A stretch of 64,000 nt of DNA from Blepharisma stoltei. Lineage: Eukaryota; Ciliophora; Heterotrichea; Heterotrichida; Blepharismidae. The notes below the pieces were generated by a model. It was not told the DNA's origin and did no database searches. It saw only the letters and a list, made by a program, of their open reading frames with translations. The DNA lies in the NCBI GenBank assembly GCA_914767885.1, contig CAJZBQ010000052.1, forward strand, positions 404,501 through 468,500. The letters are read 5' to 3'. Positions 1 to 10,986 of this stretch are shown piece after piece (positions within the stretch are counted from its first letter, which is position 1; each line of letters starts with the position of its first letter). The position numbers and the translations under genes are program-made.

Positions 1-454
1 TGTTATATCTTATTGGAAAATTCCCAGCAAAGCTTCCAAGTGTGTTCAGGTTTTTTGTGTTGTTTTGAAAAGTAAACTCTGGGTACAAATCAAAAAATTT
101 CTGCATGCCTCTTCTTACGAACCAGGCATTTGAGTAGGTATAATTCATTATCATTGATGGCGTATCAGCCTCAATTTCATCTTTTTTGTCTTTTAGCTGG
201 ATCAAAACAGAGTTTCCTCTTCTAATGTTATTTCTCAAAAACAGTTCTTTAGTGTATAGTGCATCTTCTTCGAAGCTGCGGCCCTGCAAATTAAATGATA
301 TGTCGAAAAGCTTAAAGTTATCTTTAAATGGGATTGGGCTTTCAACTGCCTTTACCTGTTTACTTGGTTTGCTGGTTGCACACCATTCAAGGATCTCTGC
401 TGGGCCAAAAATTGTGTTTGGTTCAATGAAGACTTGCTCTTGCTTTTTACCCAT
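1..454 (-). CDS. Unknown protein, 3' end outside window
   Basis: About 151 codons are open from an ATG at 454 down to the window edge, so only the N-terminal part is visible. The protein starts MGKKQEQVFIEPNTIFGP and is a soluble, mixed-charge sequence with no membrane segment, repeat or motif that I recognise. The start is the first ATG, and only 42 bp separate it from the stop of the upstream TPLATE-like gene on the same strand. No in-frame TGA occurs in the visible part. Codon use resembles that of neighbouring real genes. Function unknown. Confidence 0.7.
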   Translation of the reverse strand, partial: MGKKQEQVFIEPNTIFGPAEILEWCATSKPSKQVKAVESPIPFKDNFKLFDISFNLQGRSFEEDALYTKELFLRNNIRRGNSVLIQLKDKKDEIEADTPSMIMNYTYSNAWFVRRGMQKFFDLYPEFTFQNNTKNLNTLGSFAGNFPIRYN

Positions 455-496
455 TTATTATTACAATAGACAGTATCAGTTTCTAATAAAACCTTA

Positions 497-3400
497 TTAC
501 ACTAAAACACGAAGAATGCTTGAGCTGATATCATACAAAAATGTTTCTAAATACTGACCTAAGATATTATGTGACTCTATGCTAGAAGTTCTCACTTCGC
601 TTCTAACAGTTTTCGATATTTTTGTTCCTGTTAAAACAATAGCGATTCTATCACCTTGAAGAGTGGCTGCTTGAAAGCCAAGCCTGAATCCATCAGAATC
701 AATTGTTTTTACGGCTTTTTCCATGTGCTTGGAAAGTGCTTCACATAGCTCCTCAATGCTTTTTGTCAGTTCGCATTGCACCATGTGGGAATAATTCAGC
801 CGAGTCCACAAACTCAAAAACTGTGTAATTGACCCAAATGAGGAAATGTCTTTGAGCAGAAAATCAGAAAAAGGGACAATATATGCTTGAGATGAGTACT
901 GGACTCCTTGATCTAAAGGAACAGTGCTGTCTTCAATTGACAGAAGTAAGCTGATATACCAGCTTGCCAAGAATAGCCCATTAAGGAGCATTTTTTGGTG
1001 CGCCATTCTTATTTGGTTAACCAGAAAATATGGCATGCCAATGAATTTGGTAAGACAGCTATTGCTCGGCCAACCAAAACCTGTTCCTTAGTGGGCTATT
1101 CTTGGTAATAAGTATAGAAATTTCTCCTGAATTTTCAATGATTGCTCGGACTTTTCACTCATAAGATCCTAAGGTAGAAATTGATGGGATAATAGAGCTA
1201 GTTCTCTGTTTTAGTGCAAATCTTAAGTTTTGAGATAGCAAAGATTGAACTTTTATGTTTTTAATTTCAAACTTTGTCATATTGAAGAACCTAAAACAAA
1301 ACACAACAAGCGAGTAGGGAGGATAAATGACATGAGTGCATTTGACTCTAACTGGATCTGCCAGTCCAGAAATTTCATTCATAGAGAGGCATCTTCAGTT
1401 CATTTCTTTAGGAATTGCTGTTATTCTTAGCAGTTCCATCGGTTTGTCGCTGTTTAAAGTTTCATGTCTTCTTTCTGATTTGTTGAAGATGTTAAGAGCA
1501 GCATGTAAATAATCGTGAAAACTTGATTCTGTGTATTTTATGTTAGAATTGATTTTTCGCTCCATAAGAATTGAAAACTCATCGACTTCGAAAACCTCTC
1601 CTGATTGGTATCTTCCAAGAATCCCTGAAACCTTTTGGGCAAGATCTAAAATAGGGTTATTTGTGGCTGAATTTTCAACGACCTCGCTAAACTGGGTTAA
1701 AATTCTTATAATGTCATCTCCAATTCTCCCAGAGTATCTTAAATAAAAATGCAGACAAGAAGTCAAGAGAAATTCTAAACTTTGAGCTGTCGTCACAGTC
1801 ATTGAAGCGCTGATAAACCCAAGCATTTCGCTGCTGAACAATTCTAGTCTAACTATCGATAAAATTCTTCTTATCTTCTTTATATAAATAAACAATTTTT
1901 TAAATTAATAAAATCAAAAATTAAAATTTCAATGAAGGGAAAGCTAGATCTTCTTCTGAAGAAGGAGTCCAGAATTTTGCAAGCATAAGTAATGCCAAAT
2001 TTCGAGAAAATCTGCTTGGAATATTAGTCTCAGTTTGTTCAAACCTTCTCATCAGAAGCTCCAAGCTCATTTGAAGCCTTCCAGCAAACTCTGGTTTGTC
2101 TTTAGAAGCTCTTCCAATTTCTTCAAGCAGCATAAAATTATAAGCCGGGGCAAAAGTCCTTTCCTCATTTCCTTCTCCGCACACCCAATCAATAACCCTA
2201 AAGCAAATATCACTCACTTCAAAAGCAATGATCATTCATGAATCAAATGAGTTAATTTAGATGATTAAAGTGATACTATCCTTCAGCAATTAGCAATAGC
2301 AAATTTCCTTGTAACCCATAATTCTTGATGTCAGTAGCTATCTTCTAATTATAATCTAAACCAAAAAGGCCTGGCAGCCTTCATTGGTCGCTTGACTTCA
2401 CCCTTAACTCGGCTTCATTGTGTGCTTCACCTAAGGGCCATCCTCCTCGAACTTGCCAAGTAGTTAAGCCATATGTCTTGTAAGCACTATGCATCAGTCT
2501 CAGGGCTATTAGCACCCTACAGTTATTTATTTGATTCAGCACGATAAAGATTCTCTGGAAAAACTAGACCCTATAATAAATGGATGGTAGAAAAGCTATC
2601 TGAGAGAGCTTATTCGACGACACCATTTATTGTTGTGGTCACACATGAATCATTTGAATTTCTATGCAGTAAACAAGTTTCTACTAGACAAGCTAATAAC
2701 TCTTCTCTGAAATTCGAAGTAGATGGCTGGCTTCATATTTCTACAAACCAAGGCTGTGAAAATAATTGATAAATTGCTGAATTTTGTTTGGACTCTAGAA
2801 GCTGCAACGATAAAGTTACCAGTGAAGTCAAACAAGTAAGGACCACAGATAATCTATCAACTTTTGCTGAAATTCTGCATGAAAATTCAAGAGTTTTTAA
2901 AGAAATTGAAAGCTGCTGAGAAATTGGCAGGCGAGATAATCCGCCACTGACCAGTAAAAGAGATGATGCAGGAGTTTTATCATATAGAGATAAAGCTAAA
3001 AGTTTATTGCACATAATCCAAATAGTAGATGAATGAGAGGGAATAAGCATTAGACACCTTGCAGCTCCCCAAACCACCCCTTTTTCGAGATGGTGAAGCA
3101 TTGGTAGAAGACTCTCCGTTTCAAATTTTGTCAGAATCTGTTCGCTTTCAGGCCTAAGTGTTACTAGTTTGGCTGCTGGATATAGAGTATGAAATCTATA
3201 TCTTGGGTCTAATGCATTCATCCTTGAGAGTATTTGCTCAATGTTCGGATATAAGGGTTCACATATATACTTTATAAGGGGCATTAGCAGCTCCAGATAC
3301 ATTAAAATAAAGTGGCTAAACAATTCACCATCTTAATGACTGAAGCTGAGATAGCCCAGAAACCTTTCGGAAGGGAGTATGGTGTCTGTAATTTGTATCT

Positions 3401-4716
3401 GGCCAGGTTTTACTTGGTTTAGTAGAGCACAATGTCGGATTGAGCTGACCGCAACTCACATCCAGGCCAAAGTTTTACCTCAATGGAAGTTGGTAAGGGA
3501 AAGCCAGCAGCACCAGTGAGGTTCCTACTGATCAATCGGGAACTTTCCCCTTCTCGGTACAGGCATTGCGTTCTAGAGTTTGAGATTCATTTTATCCGAC
3601 AGATGACCAGAAAATACGACTTTTCGAGCTGAACCCATTTACGTGCGACTTGGAAACCCACTCTCTGACTCACGGGTAGCGAGTGCAAATCCTCATCCGT
3701 GAGGAGTGAATCAATGAGAGGCTGTTATCGGATTGATAAGCAAGTGGCGGGGTGTTATGAGATGAATATGGACCGATTTTTAAGTCTTACAAGGAGCCTC
3801 TCTTATGATCTTAGTTAATTTTAAGTTTAAGGCATTAACAGCTCCTCATCACTACCGTTTGCTTCTAACTCTTGTGATAATCCTCTAATTCTTCCTATTT
3901 CGCTCTCTTCAAAAAGAACTCTTAACGCTGATAATCCATATATGCAGAGATTATCATCAGCACTCATAACCAGGTTTACCAAATACTTAAACATTTCTCT
4001 AATCAAATCTTGGGTTTTCAGATTTTCAGCTCCTAATCCACATCATAATCTAACCAAAATTCCAGGTAACGCATCCAAAAATGCATATTGAACGTTTTTA
4101 CCACTTTCGCCTCTCATGGCACTTAATATAGCTTGTTCTTGAGATAAGAGAAGCTCCAGAGTTTGCTCTATAGGGAGCAAATATAGCATCCGCATTGCAT
4201 AAACTTGAAACTCAGGATCTGATGATGTTCCTATATCAGTTGATATTGGGCCGTATAAGCTATCTCATGGAAGCTCATAGAGAGTGGCAGCGGATTTGAC
4301 AATTAAATAAACCGATTAGCCATGAATAGCCTGCAAAGGAGGATTTTTTGTTAGTTAGATGTCAACTGACTTGCCAAATTATTTTTGGCATGCCAAACGT
4401 TTTATTGATAAAAAAGTAGTCAGATTTGGCTTAACAAAATAATTTGGCAAGTCAATTGAAATCATTAACCAAAAACTGACCATTGGCAGGCTATTCATGA
4501 TAAATCGGTATAAGTTATCTGTCGAATATTTCTCTGTGCCCCAGAATTAAAGCAATTTTCCAAAATTGCAGGTAGCAGAGGTTGGATGTTTCTTTCATTT
4601 GATATGTAGAGAAGAACTTGGTTTAACGCTTCAATTTGTTTACTGATTTCTTTAGGGTTTTGATTCCAGTTTTGGGATTTTAGAGGCAAAAATGTGGCCC
4701 AATCTATCACCTCCAT
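497..4716 (-). CDS. TPLATE-like adaptor subunit (TSET complex), split by five IES candidates
   Basis: Removing inserts 4308-4510, 3285-3835, 2253-2662, 1885-1921 and 955-1108 leaves 955 codons in one frame (954 aa), with several TGA codons read as Trp. The N-terminal half is alpha-helical and HEAT/adaptin-like. The stretch LYELPWDSLYGPI followed by repeats resembles the N-terminus of plant TPLATE as I remember it. Near residue 700 the motif SGLADPVRVKCTHV resembles the TPLATE/beta-COP appendage motif (SGLSDPCRVEA). TSET is an ancient endocytic adaptor complex that is retained in ciliates. Only this subunit is seen here. An in-frame ATG 11 codons upstream (4749) is an alternative start. A beta-COP or AP large chain is the main alternative identity. 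The family call is from memory, not a search. Confidence 0.55.
955..1108. mobile_element. Short TIR-bearing IES in TPLATE-like gene
   Basis: Imperfect terminal inverted repeats of about 30 bp (core CCAAGAATAGCCCA) face each other, with TA at both ends. Excision rejoins ISILISLLLSIEDS in frame and removes an in-frame TAG. Confidence 0.75.
1885..1921. other. Very short candidate IES (37 bp)
   Basis: Two reading frames of the TPLATE-like gene are separated by AT-rich sequence with in-frame TAA. Removing 37 bp from TA to TA gives SLKFYIKKIRRIL and keeps the gene length divisible by three. No TIR is obvious. The exact edges are uncertain, and a non-canonical intron cannot be excluded. Confidence 0.4.
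2253..2662. mobile_element. GC-rich repeat-bearing IES in TPLATE-like gene
   Basis: About 410 bp with a GC-rich core (2380-2540) and a TTCGAGGAGG stretch resembling a pol III B box. Diverged direct repeats (CATGAATCA core) lie near both ends. TA-to-TA removal gives LLHNSFDSWMIIAFEV in frame and removes a TAA. Confidence 0.65.
3285..3835. mobile_element. Retroelement-like IES in TPLATE-like gene
   Basis: 551 bp with a GC-rich body. It is flanked by a 15 bp direct repeat (GGCATTAGCAGCTCC at one side, GGCATTAACAGCTCC at the other). The TA inside this repeat is the junction: excision gives DEELLMPLIKYI. The body shares the CCGACCGCA...CTCA block with the copies at 4837 and 34697. Confidence 0.85.
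4308..4510. mobile_element. TIR-bearing IES in TPLATE-like gene
   Basis: About 203 bp with terminal inverted repeats (ACCGATTA...CATGAATAGCCTGC). TA-to-TA removal gives IRQITYLIVKSAATLYELP in frame; without it the frame stops. The interior holds a further TTGACTTGCCAAATTATTT inverted pair. Confidence 0.75.
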
Positions 4717-4836
4717 GATGTAATATATGAAAAATTTATTTGCTAGCATATTTTCAGTATTGGAATTGTTGAAGTAAAAGAATTTACATTGAAGAAAATA
4801 TTGATCTGCTGCTAGTCTAAATACTCAGAGATGCTT

Positions 4837-5414
4837 TAAATAACTTGCATACATTAAAATGGCGACGGCGATCCAGCCCTTTTTCTCAACACCTGTAGCC
4901 TGCGTTCGCGGGGGACCTTGTGGAAGGGAAACGCGCTCGGAATGTGTATCCGGCTAGGTTTTTACCTTGGCACAGTGGAGCGCAACGTCGGATTAGGCCG
5001 ACCGCAGCTCATTCTGACACCAAGGGTTTAGCCTCAGGGGAGATGGATTCCAGGGTTGAAAAGGGGAAGCTCAGCAGCATCGGGAATGTACCTCCCGATC
5101 AATCGGGCAGCTCCCTAGCGTGAAACTGGGCGTTACGTCCCAGGCTTTGGATTTCCATTTGGCCGACAGTCCTACCAGAAAATTTGCTTTTCAAATTTTC
5201 GGAATGGGCAGCCTCTGTTGACGTACTGCTAGGTGGCGTAACTCATCCAATTACGGGTAGTGAGTGCACATCCTCGTCCAGTAGGAGCAACGCCTTGAAG
5301 GTCGTGGTCGATTGGTGGTGAGCAACCGGATGAAGCGTGAAGGGTGAAGGTATGGTAGGGGAAACCCGCGCCAATACGACGAGCCTCTCATAATACTAAT
5401 TAATGTTAATGTTT
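4837..5414 (+). mobile_element. Intergenic SINE/LINE-like element with target-site duplication
   Basis: A 16 bp direct repeat (TTTAAATAACTTGCA core) brackets about 560 bp of GC-rich sequence. It starts ACATTAAAATGGCGACGG and ends in a TTAATG repeat tail. The duplication contains TA. The body shares a block (GTGTATCCGGC...CCGACCGCAGCTCA) with copies at 3285-3835, 34697-35176 (reverse) and part of 42148-42674 (reverse). No protein of its own is apparent; the open frame near 4920 lies inside this repeat. Confidence 0.8.
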
Positions 5415-5771
5415 TAAATAACTTGCACAGATAACGAAGGAAATTGTAGAATAAAATAATTGCAGATTTGGTGAAGGCTTTTCATCTCACCTTAAGTTAA
5501 TTATATGATTTTATGAAAAACAATATACAAAAAAGCAGACATTTTAATCTATTAATTAGAATTTTGTTTGTTTGAATATCACTAAATGGCAAGCAAAAAG
5601 TTATTTTATTATCTACTACCGCAGTTAATAATAATAAATAGAAAATTTATATTGCTTTAAAATAAATTTTAACTTGATACAACTTTTGGCTATATTTATC
5701 TTTATCTCTAATTTAAATATCTTTAAAAATTTTCAAAAATAGTGTATTTTTTCAATAAATTTTTGTTTGAA

Positions 5772-6047
5772 ATGCATCCCCAATAGTTAAATTTTTTTTA
5801 TAAGTTGGGAGAGCTAGAGAAGAGGCTTCTACCTTCAAAAATCAACCCAATGTGGAAGACATATCTAAAAAAGAGTCATAATGCCATCGATAGCAATGAA
5901 AGTGTGGCTTCTCAATATCTTTTACTACAAAAATCAATTGCAAAATACAGGAAGTCAGAAGTAGACAGAGAAGCAATGAAAAATATTGTGGAAGATCTTA
6001 AACGAAGAAAAGATGAATACTTAACCCATAGGTACAGGCAACGCTAA
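5772..6047 (+). CDS. Small unknown charged protein
   Basis: From 5805 to the TAA at 6047 there is a clean 80-codon frame (GELEKRLLPSKINPMWKTY...), rich in Lys, Arg and Glu and probably helical. The only upstream in-frame ATG is at 5772 and is followed by a TAG at 5784. Dropping 15 nt (5784-5798) would fuse MHPQ to YKLGELEKR in frame. That segment does not have GT...AG ends, so it is not a normal intron of the type seen elsewhere here. The N-terminus is therefore unresolved. Small ciliary proteins have this composition, but no family is recognised. Confidence 0.5.
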
Positions 6048-6109
6048 AAAAAGATAACTCTTATCACCCCAATTACTCCACTGATTATTAATCTAAATTT
6101 ATCATAAAG

Positions 6110-6942
6110 CTAATCATAGTGCTGTCTCTTGTGCTTATGCTTCTTCGATTTTTTATGCTTTTTTTGATGATCGCTTTTATGCTTTATGCCTTCTGCTTCA
6201 ATTTTGATAGCTTCTTTTTCTCTTTTTGACTCTCCTCCTTTTCCGCCAAATACTCTATTAGCTGGGTCAAATCCAAGCCCAGTAATTTTATGTCCTTGAT
6301 CTTCTAAATCTAAACCTTCTTCGGCTCCTCTTTTGCTTACTCCCTCTCCTCCATAGAAAAAAAAAAATTTTTTCCCTTTTGGAGGGAGATTAAATTTTTT
6401 TTTAAATTAGAAAATTTATGTTTTAAAATTTAAAAATATTCCAATTGTAAAAATTAATTAATTTGCGTTTTAAAACGCAAGCTGTTTGAAATTACACAAA
6501 ATTAGCTAGAGATTTTATTATAATAATCATCACTTATATGTCAAAAAATTTTTTTGTTCGGTCACGGAGGGTGGGCAAAAAATAGGATTTTTCAATGGTT
6601 TTGTACGCTCACAGAAGATGGGGGAGTTAGTAAAGTTTTATATTCCGCTTCTGAAAGCTGGGCTTTTTTCTTTTTGCCAGGATTTGCCAATCCTAATGAC
6701 TCTCTTAAGTTTTGCATATCTTCATCTCTGATTTTTTGTTTTTCAGCTTCATCAGCTTCCAAATCCTGAGGAGCTTTAACCCACCAATCTTTTTTCCTCC
6801 ATCTTCCTCCTTTGTCAAGAAATCCCAAATTTACTGTGCTTCCCAAGTAGCATTCTCTGTCTTTATAGGACATTACCCTCACATCTTCCCATGAAAACAG
6901 TCCTCGTCCTCCTCTATTTCCTTCTCGAATAGGAGTAAACAT
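6110..6942 (-). CDS. MMTAG2-like protein (kinase phosphorylation protein family)
   Basis: After removing the MITE at 6338-6627 the gene has 181 codons. The N-terminus (MFTPIREGNRGGRGLFSWED, then YLGSTVNLGFLDKGGRW) matches the conserved N-terminal domain of human MMTAG2/C1orf35. The junction sequence LSEAEYKTLLSKRGAEEG continues the family pattern (LSKEDF..). The C-terminus is a Lys/His-rich tail with several KKHK-type clusters, suggesting nuclear location. The family has no established biochemical role. The insert would otherwise truncate the protein after 116 residues. Confidence 0.8.
6338..6627 (+). mobile_element. MITE-type IES in MMTAG2-like gene
   Basis: 290 bp AT-rich element with TIR TActccctctcctcc at the left and GATGGGGGAGTTA at the right, and the usual internal consensus (TCATTATAATAATCATCACTT). 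TA excision restores the MMTAG2 frame exactly. Confidence 0.9.
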
Positions 6943-7093
6943 ATTTTTTAAAATATTTATATGAATTCGTTCTCTTAAATCTTACAACAGAATTTTAAAT
7001 TAAAAAGATTTGGCTCATAAGTTCTTAACTGCTTTACCATGTTTGAAACTTCTACTATCCTAGTCTGACAAAACATAAACCATTTTTGCAAAT

Positions 7094-8101
7094 ATGTCAA
7101 AGTATTGCGCAATCTGCTGTCTTTATGAAGAGCCTAGTGCTTTTATGACACTCTCTTGTGGCTGCAACTTCTGCAAGAATTCTATTAGTCAATGGGTTCT
7201 TACCCAAATAGAAAAATATTATCAAGCTGACTTCCAAATCACATGCCCTCTAGGAACTCTTGGCCATACAATGAGTGAAGATGATATAAGAAATTGCCTT
7301 ACTGAATATGATTATCAGGTTTATGCGAATTTTTTGCTTAAAAGAGAGCTAATTCGTGATAGCTCTTTCAAACAATGCCCGTCAAAGAATTGTGATTACG
7401 TAGGATGGGTTGATACAAAAATTTCATGTATGGATACTCTGCTATGCCCAAAATGTAAAACTAAATGAAAAGATCCTAGCTTAAAACCAGCGTTTTATAG
7501 GCTTAAAGATGATGCTATTAGGATTATACGAGGAGAAAGCGACTTTTGAAGTAATACTTGGAAGGAGTTATGGGTGAAATATTGCCCTAAGTGTGACTCC
7601 CCTATTGAAAAAAACGGAGGATGTCATCATATGACCTGCATAAACTGCAGGCATGAATTCTGTTGGGACTGTTTGCAGGACTATAAAAATCATATATGGA
7701 ATTATTGTGGATTAAACATTCTTTATTGCTGGGGATTTATAGTCATTTTGACGATATTGTTTTTATGCAAAATTACAATTTTATCAGATACAATTTTAGA
7801 TTTATTATCATTCATCTTTTGGAAGATTTTATTATTTACTGCGGGGGTTATAGGGGTATGGGCAGTTTGTGGGAGCATAATACTAGCAGTTACTTATTTA
7901 GATCAAAAAAAATATAGATGCTACACATCCTGTCAAAAATTTACTTACTTCATATTCAATTGTGGAATTTTCATATATTTCTTGTGTGGAGTAGTATTTT
8001 TGCAAGACTTCACAATTGAAGTTTTTTTCCTAGCCTTGAATTTCGGAATAAGTTTTCTTCTTATACTGCCATCAATATTTTTGCTATATCAGCGAATTTA
8101 A
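7094..8101 (+). CDS. RBR-type E3 ubiquitin ligase with membrane segments
   Basis: 335 codons from ATG at 7094 to TAA, with TGA read as Trp at 7466 and 7547. RING1 is near residues 5-55 (CAICC...CGCNFC), followed by an IBR-like Cys set and then RING2 near residue 160 ([21 protein letters not shown]). The Cys in GGC is the expected catalytic thioester residue of RBR ligases. The C-terminal third has about four hydrophobic segments, so the enzyme is probably anchored in an endomembrane. RBR enzymes accept ubiquitin from E2 on this Cys before transfer to substrate. No insert is present. Confidence 0.85.
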
Positions 8102-8114
8102 ATTATATAATAAA

Positions 8115-10346
8115 TTATGATGAAACATTTAGCATTTTATTTTTTATTATTTCCTGCTGTCTTTGTTTCAGAGAAAAAATGATTTTTGTCTTGTCGTCAA
8201 TTGATTGAGAGATTGAGACAAGCTCATTTCTAATTGTACTGAGATCTTGATTTCCGTCTTGAGATAAATGCAATAATAGCTTATATCTTGCATTTAGGCT
8301 TGAAACGTCTTTTTCTTGGTCTTGAATTTGCGTTTCTAAACTTGCTTCATTTTCTTTGTTTTTCTTTAGATATGAAGGAGTTTTGTAGTGATTTTTGGGA
8401 GTTCCGCTTGAGCTTCGGTCTGTATGAATTGAGTCCTTTAAAGAATCATTTCTTCGAAGGAATTTATGGGTTGGAGTCCCTGGAGTTGCGGTTGATGAAG
8501 CCTGCTTAGAAGGCATTTGTTTTGTAACTGAGCTTGATCTTGTAAGTGGCTTGGAGTTTGAAGAATTTAGGCTGTTTTCTCTTTTATTTCTGACTTGAAC
8601 TTGGATAGGGGCTTTATCATTTGTGGAAATGCTTGGCTTTTTAACTACTTGCTTCGGGGTGGACTTTACATCAGAGGTTTGCTTAGATTTTGCTTTAATT
8701 TCTGCAGCTTGTTTTGCTTTTATATCTAAAGATTGCCTTGGCGTTGTTGTTTTCGGCTCATTATATGGATGTGCTGGCTTTTTATAATCCCTTTTTTGGT
8801 TTTCCAATAACAATTTTTCATATAATTCTTTGTACTTCTTATTTTCATTTTCAAGATCGACTATCCTTGCTTCTTGCTCAAGCTTAATTCTTCTTACTCT
8901 GACCTTTTAATAGTGACCAAGGTATTTTGCTTTCTCTTAAAGAGGGCTTATTATTATTTTAAAAAAATTATTACAAAATTAAACTTTTACGATTTTAAAA
9001 TCCTGATTTACAAATATATAAAAAAATAAATCTAACTCCCCCCCCTCCGTGAGTGAACAAAACCATTAAAAAAAAAATCGCTATTTTTTGCCCAAAAACC
9101 CACCATCCGTGAGTGAACCAAATTTTTTTTAATAGAAAAATTTTTTATGGAAAAAAAAATTGATATATAAATGATGATTAGTATAATGAAATCTAGAGCT
9201 AATTCTGTTTAATTTTAAACGAATTGCTTTTTAAAACATAAATTTTATAAATTAAATTTAATATTTACTTTCCAATTTTTGCGAATTAGATTTTTTTAAA
9301 TTTCGAAAAACAATATTTTTTATAAAATTTATATATAAATTGTTTTAAAAAAAAAAAATAAAATTAACCCCCCTCCATGAGTGAACAAAATTTTTTTGCT
9401 CACTCACGGAGGGAGGGGGAGTAAGTTAAAAAATATAAGCCTTCTATTAATTTAATTGAATTAAAAGAAATTTAGTTATAAATTTATTAATTAAATATAA
9501 AAATTGTTTGTTCGCTCTTAAAGTGAAATTGATTTCCAAAAATAGGTTTTCCAATGGTTTGCTCGTACTTAAGCAGGAAGAAGGAATTAGTTCTCCTTCA
9601 ATATATTTAAAGTTTTTTTGATACTCATCCTTTTGAGTTTCACACTTTTTCTTATAGAACTCCAGCTCTTTACTGACTTCTTCAAATTCATTTTCTCTTT
9701 GTTCCAATTGCTCTAAGGTTTTCTTATGCTCAGTTTGTTCTTGCTTAAGCATTTCAACCAAATTATTATTTGATGGGATAGGAGGCTTGGAGTTAATTTG
9801 TCTTTTTAAGTGCTCAAATTGTAGGGCCCAATTTTCTTTGTCAATTGTATACTGCTCACTTAACCTTTTATTTTCTGCTTCCGCAAATTCGCACTGGGAG
9901 TGTAAGAACTCTACCTGCTCTTCAAGCTTTTGGATGCTAAGTCCTTCAGAGTCTTCTGAAAGATTGGCAGCTTTATTCTTATATTTTTCTTCTAATTCAT
10001 TAATTTCACTTAAATGTTTCATTTTAGTGTACTCGATTTCTGCTTGAAGGCCGTCTTTTTCACTTTCAAGTTTATTGACTTTTTCTTGGAGAGCTTTCAT
10101 AGCATTTGTGATGGCTTTTGATTTTATTGTATCATTTGCAGACTCAGATTGCTGAAAATTTTCAGGCTTCTTGGAAGATGATTCATTAAAGCTTAATTGT
10201 CTTCCTTTTTTTATTTCTTCATATTCTTTGCTATCAGACTCTTCGACTGACGTTGGTTTAAATTCTGCTGAGGAATAAGGACTTGGCTCTAATTTATATT
10301 TCTGTATCAGAGCATCTATGTCGATTCTTGATCTGCTTTCTTCCAT
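8115..10346 (-). CDS. Coiled-coil protein, interrupted by a nested MITE
   Basis: Excising 8895-9587 leaves 513 codons (512 aa) and joins KYIEGELRRIKLEQEARIVD, continuing the heptad pattern. Residues about 80-260 form a long coiled coil. The middle (about 275-440) is low-complexity, Ser/Thr/Lys/Gln-rich and basic (PKQVVKKPSIS, TPGTPTHKFLRR). The C-terminus is another short coiled coil (LNARYKLLLHL...). No catalytic domain is visible. It resembles cytoskeletal or centrosomal scaffold proteins in general features only. Its stop lies 13 bp from the convergent RBR gene stop. Confidence 0.75.
8895..9587 (+). mobile_element. Outer MITE IES, carrying a nested MITE
   Basis: 693 bp bounded by TA. The left end (TActctgacctttt, a fold-back with ...AAAGAGGGC) and right end (GGTTTGCTCGTACTTAAGC) are diverged copies of the common MITE ends. 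A younger full copy is inserted inside it. Removing the whole outer unit restores the coiled-coil frame. Confidence 0.85.
9033..9421 (-). mobile_element. Nested full-length MITE
   Basis: 389 bp copy in reverse orientation to the outer element. It begins TAactccccccccctccgtg and ends GGAGGGAGGGGGAGTA, with both the fold-back end and the GCCCAAAAACCCACC sub-terminal block intact. Confidence 0.85.
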
Positions 10347-10635
10347 TTAAATTTATTATTTTCTTAATTTATAATTTATCATAAAAAATTGACTGAGTTT
10401 TTCTATATAAAGATTATTGAATTGAAAAATACTTAATGATAAGGATTCACAATTTATCCAGTTTGTAAAAATAGGTAAATGTTTTATAAAATCATAGTTT
10501 TTTTATGTAGCGAATTCTATGTTCATCAAAGCTACGAAGTGACTATAAATGATTTGAACCAATAAATTAGCTTAATAGAGGTTTTCATATTATTAGATAT
10601 GTCGTCTATATATCACCAGATTTTATAGTTTATAA

Positions 10636-10986
10636 ATGAGCAGTTGGAAAGCAGGATTATGCGATTGCACTAAAGCTCTACCAGTTTGCTGCATTTCTTG
10701 CATTGCAACTAGTGCAATTACTCAAGGGCTTACAGCAAACAAAATGTATGATGAATGTGGAGGCTGGTTTTTCTGTATCGCGTGCATTTTAGGTCCAATA
10801 GGATGTGCAATGAATCGAAGGGAATTTCGAAATGAATATAATATTGAGGGCTCATTTGCTAACGACTGTTTAATGTATTGCTGCTGTATGGGTGTTTGCT
10901 TATCAACACAAGAATTTAGAGAAGTTCATTTTCGTACCCTATCAAAGCATAAACAAACAGAAAAACCAGAGGAAAAAGAAATATAA
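10636..10986 (+). CDS. PLAC8/Cys-rich small membrane-associated protein
   Basis: 116 aa. It opens with a WKAGLCDCTKALPVCC motif, then a second Cys cluster (LMYCCCMGVCLSTQEFRE) near residue 80, the layout of PLAC8-domain proteins, and ends with a charged tail (KPEEKEI). PLAC8 proteins include plant cell-number and cadmium-resistance factors and animal onzin; the molecular role varies. The hydrophobic middle (GGWFFCIACILGPIGCAMNR) suggests membrane association. ATG at 10636 is the only sensible start. Confidence 0.8.
   Translation: MSSWKAGLCDCTKALPVCCISCIATSAITQGLTANKMYDECGGWFFCIACILGPIGCAMNRREFRNEYNIEGSFANDCLMYCCCMGVCLSTQEFREVHFRTLSKHKQTEKPEEKEI

Noticed and set aside
2340-2560. 5S rRNA or SRP RNA gene
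   Set aside because: The GC-rich block and a B-box-like site suggested a pol III gene, but no conserved 5S or SRP core could be matched; kept as repeat.
4920-5123. 67-codon plus-strand ORF
   Set aside because: Lies wholly inside the GC-rich repeat with a target-site duplication; no domain, and the ORF is not kept in related copies.
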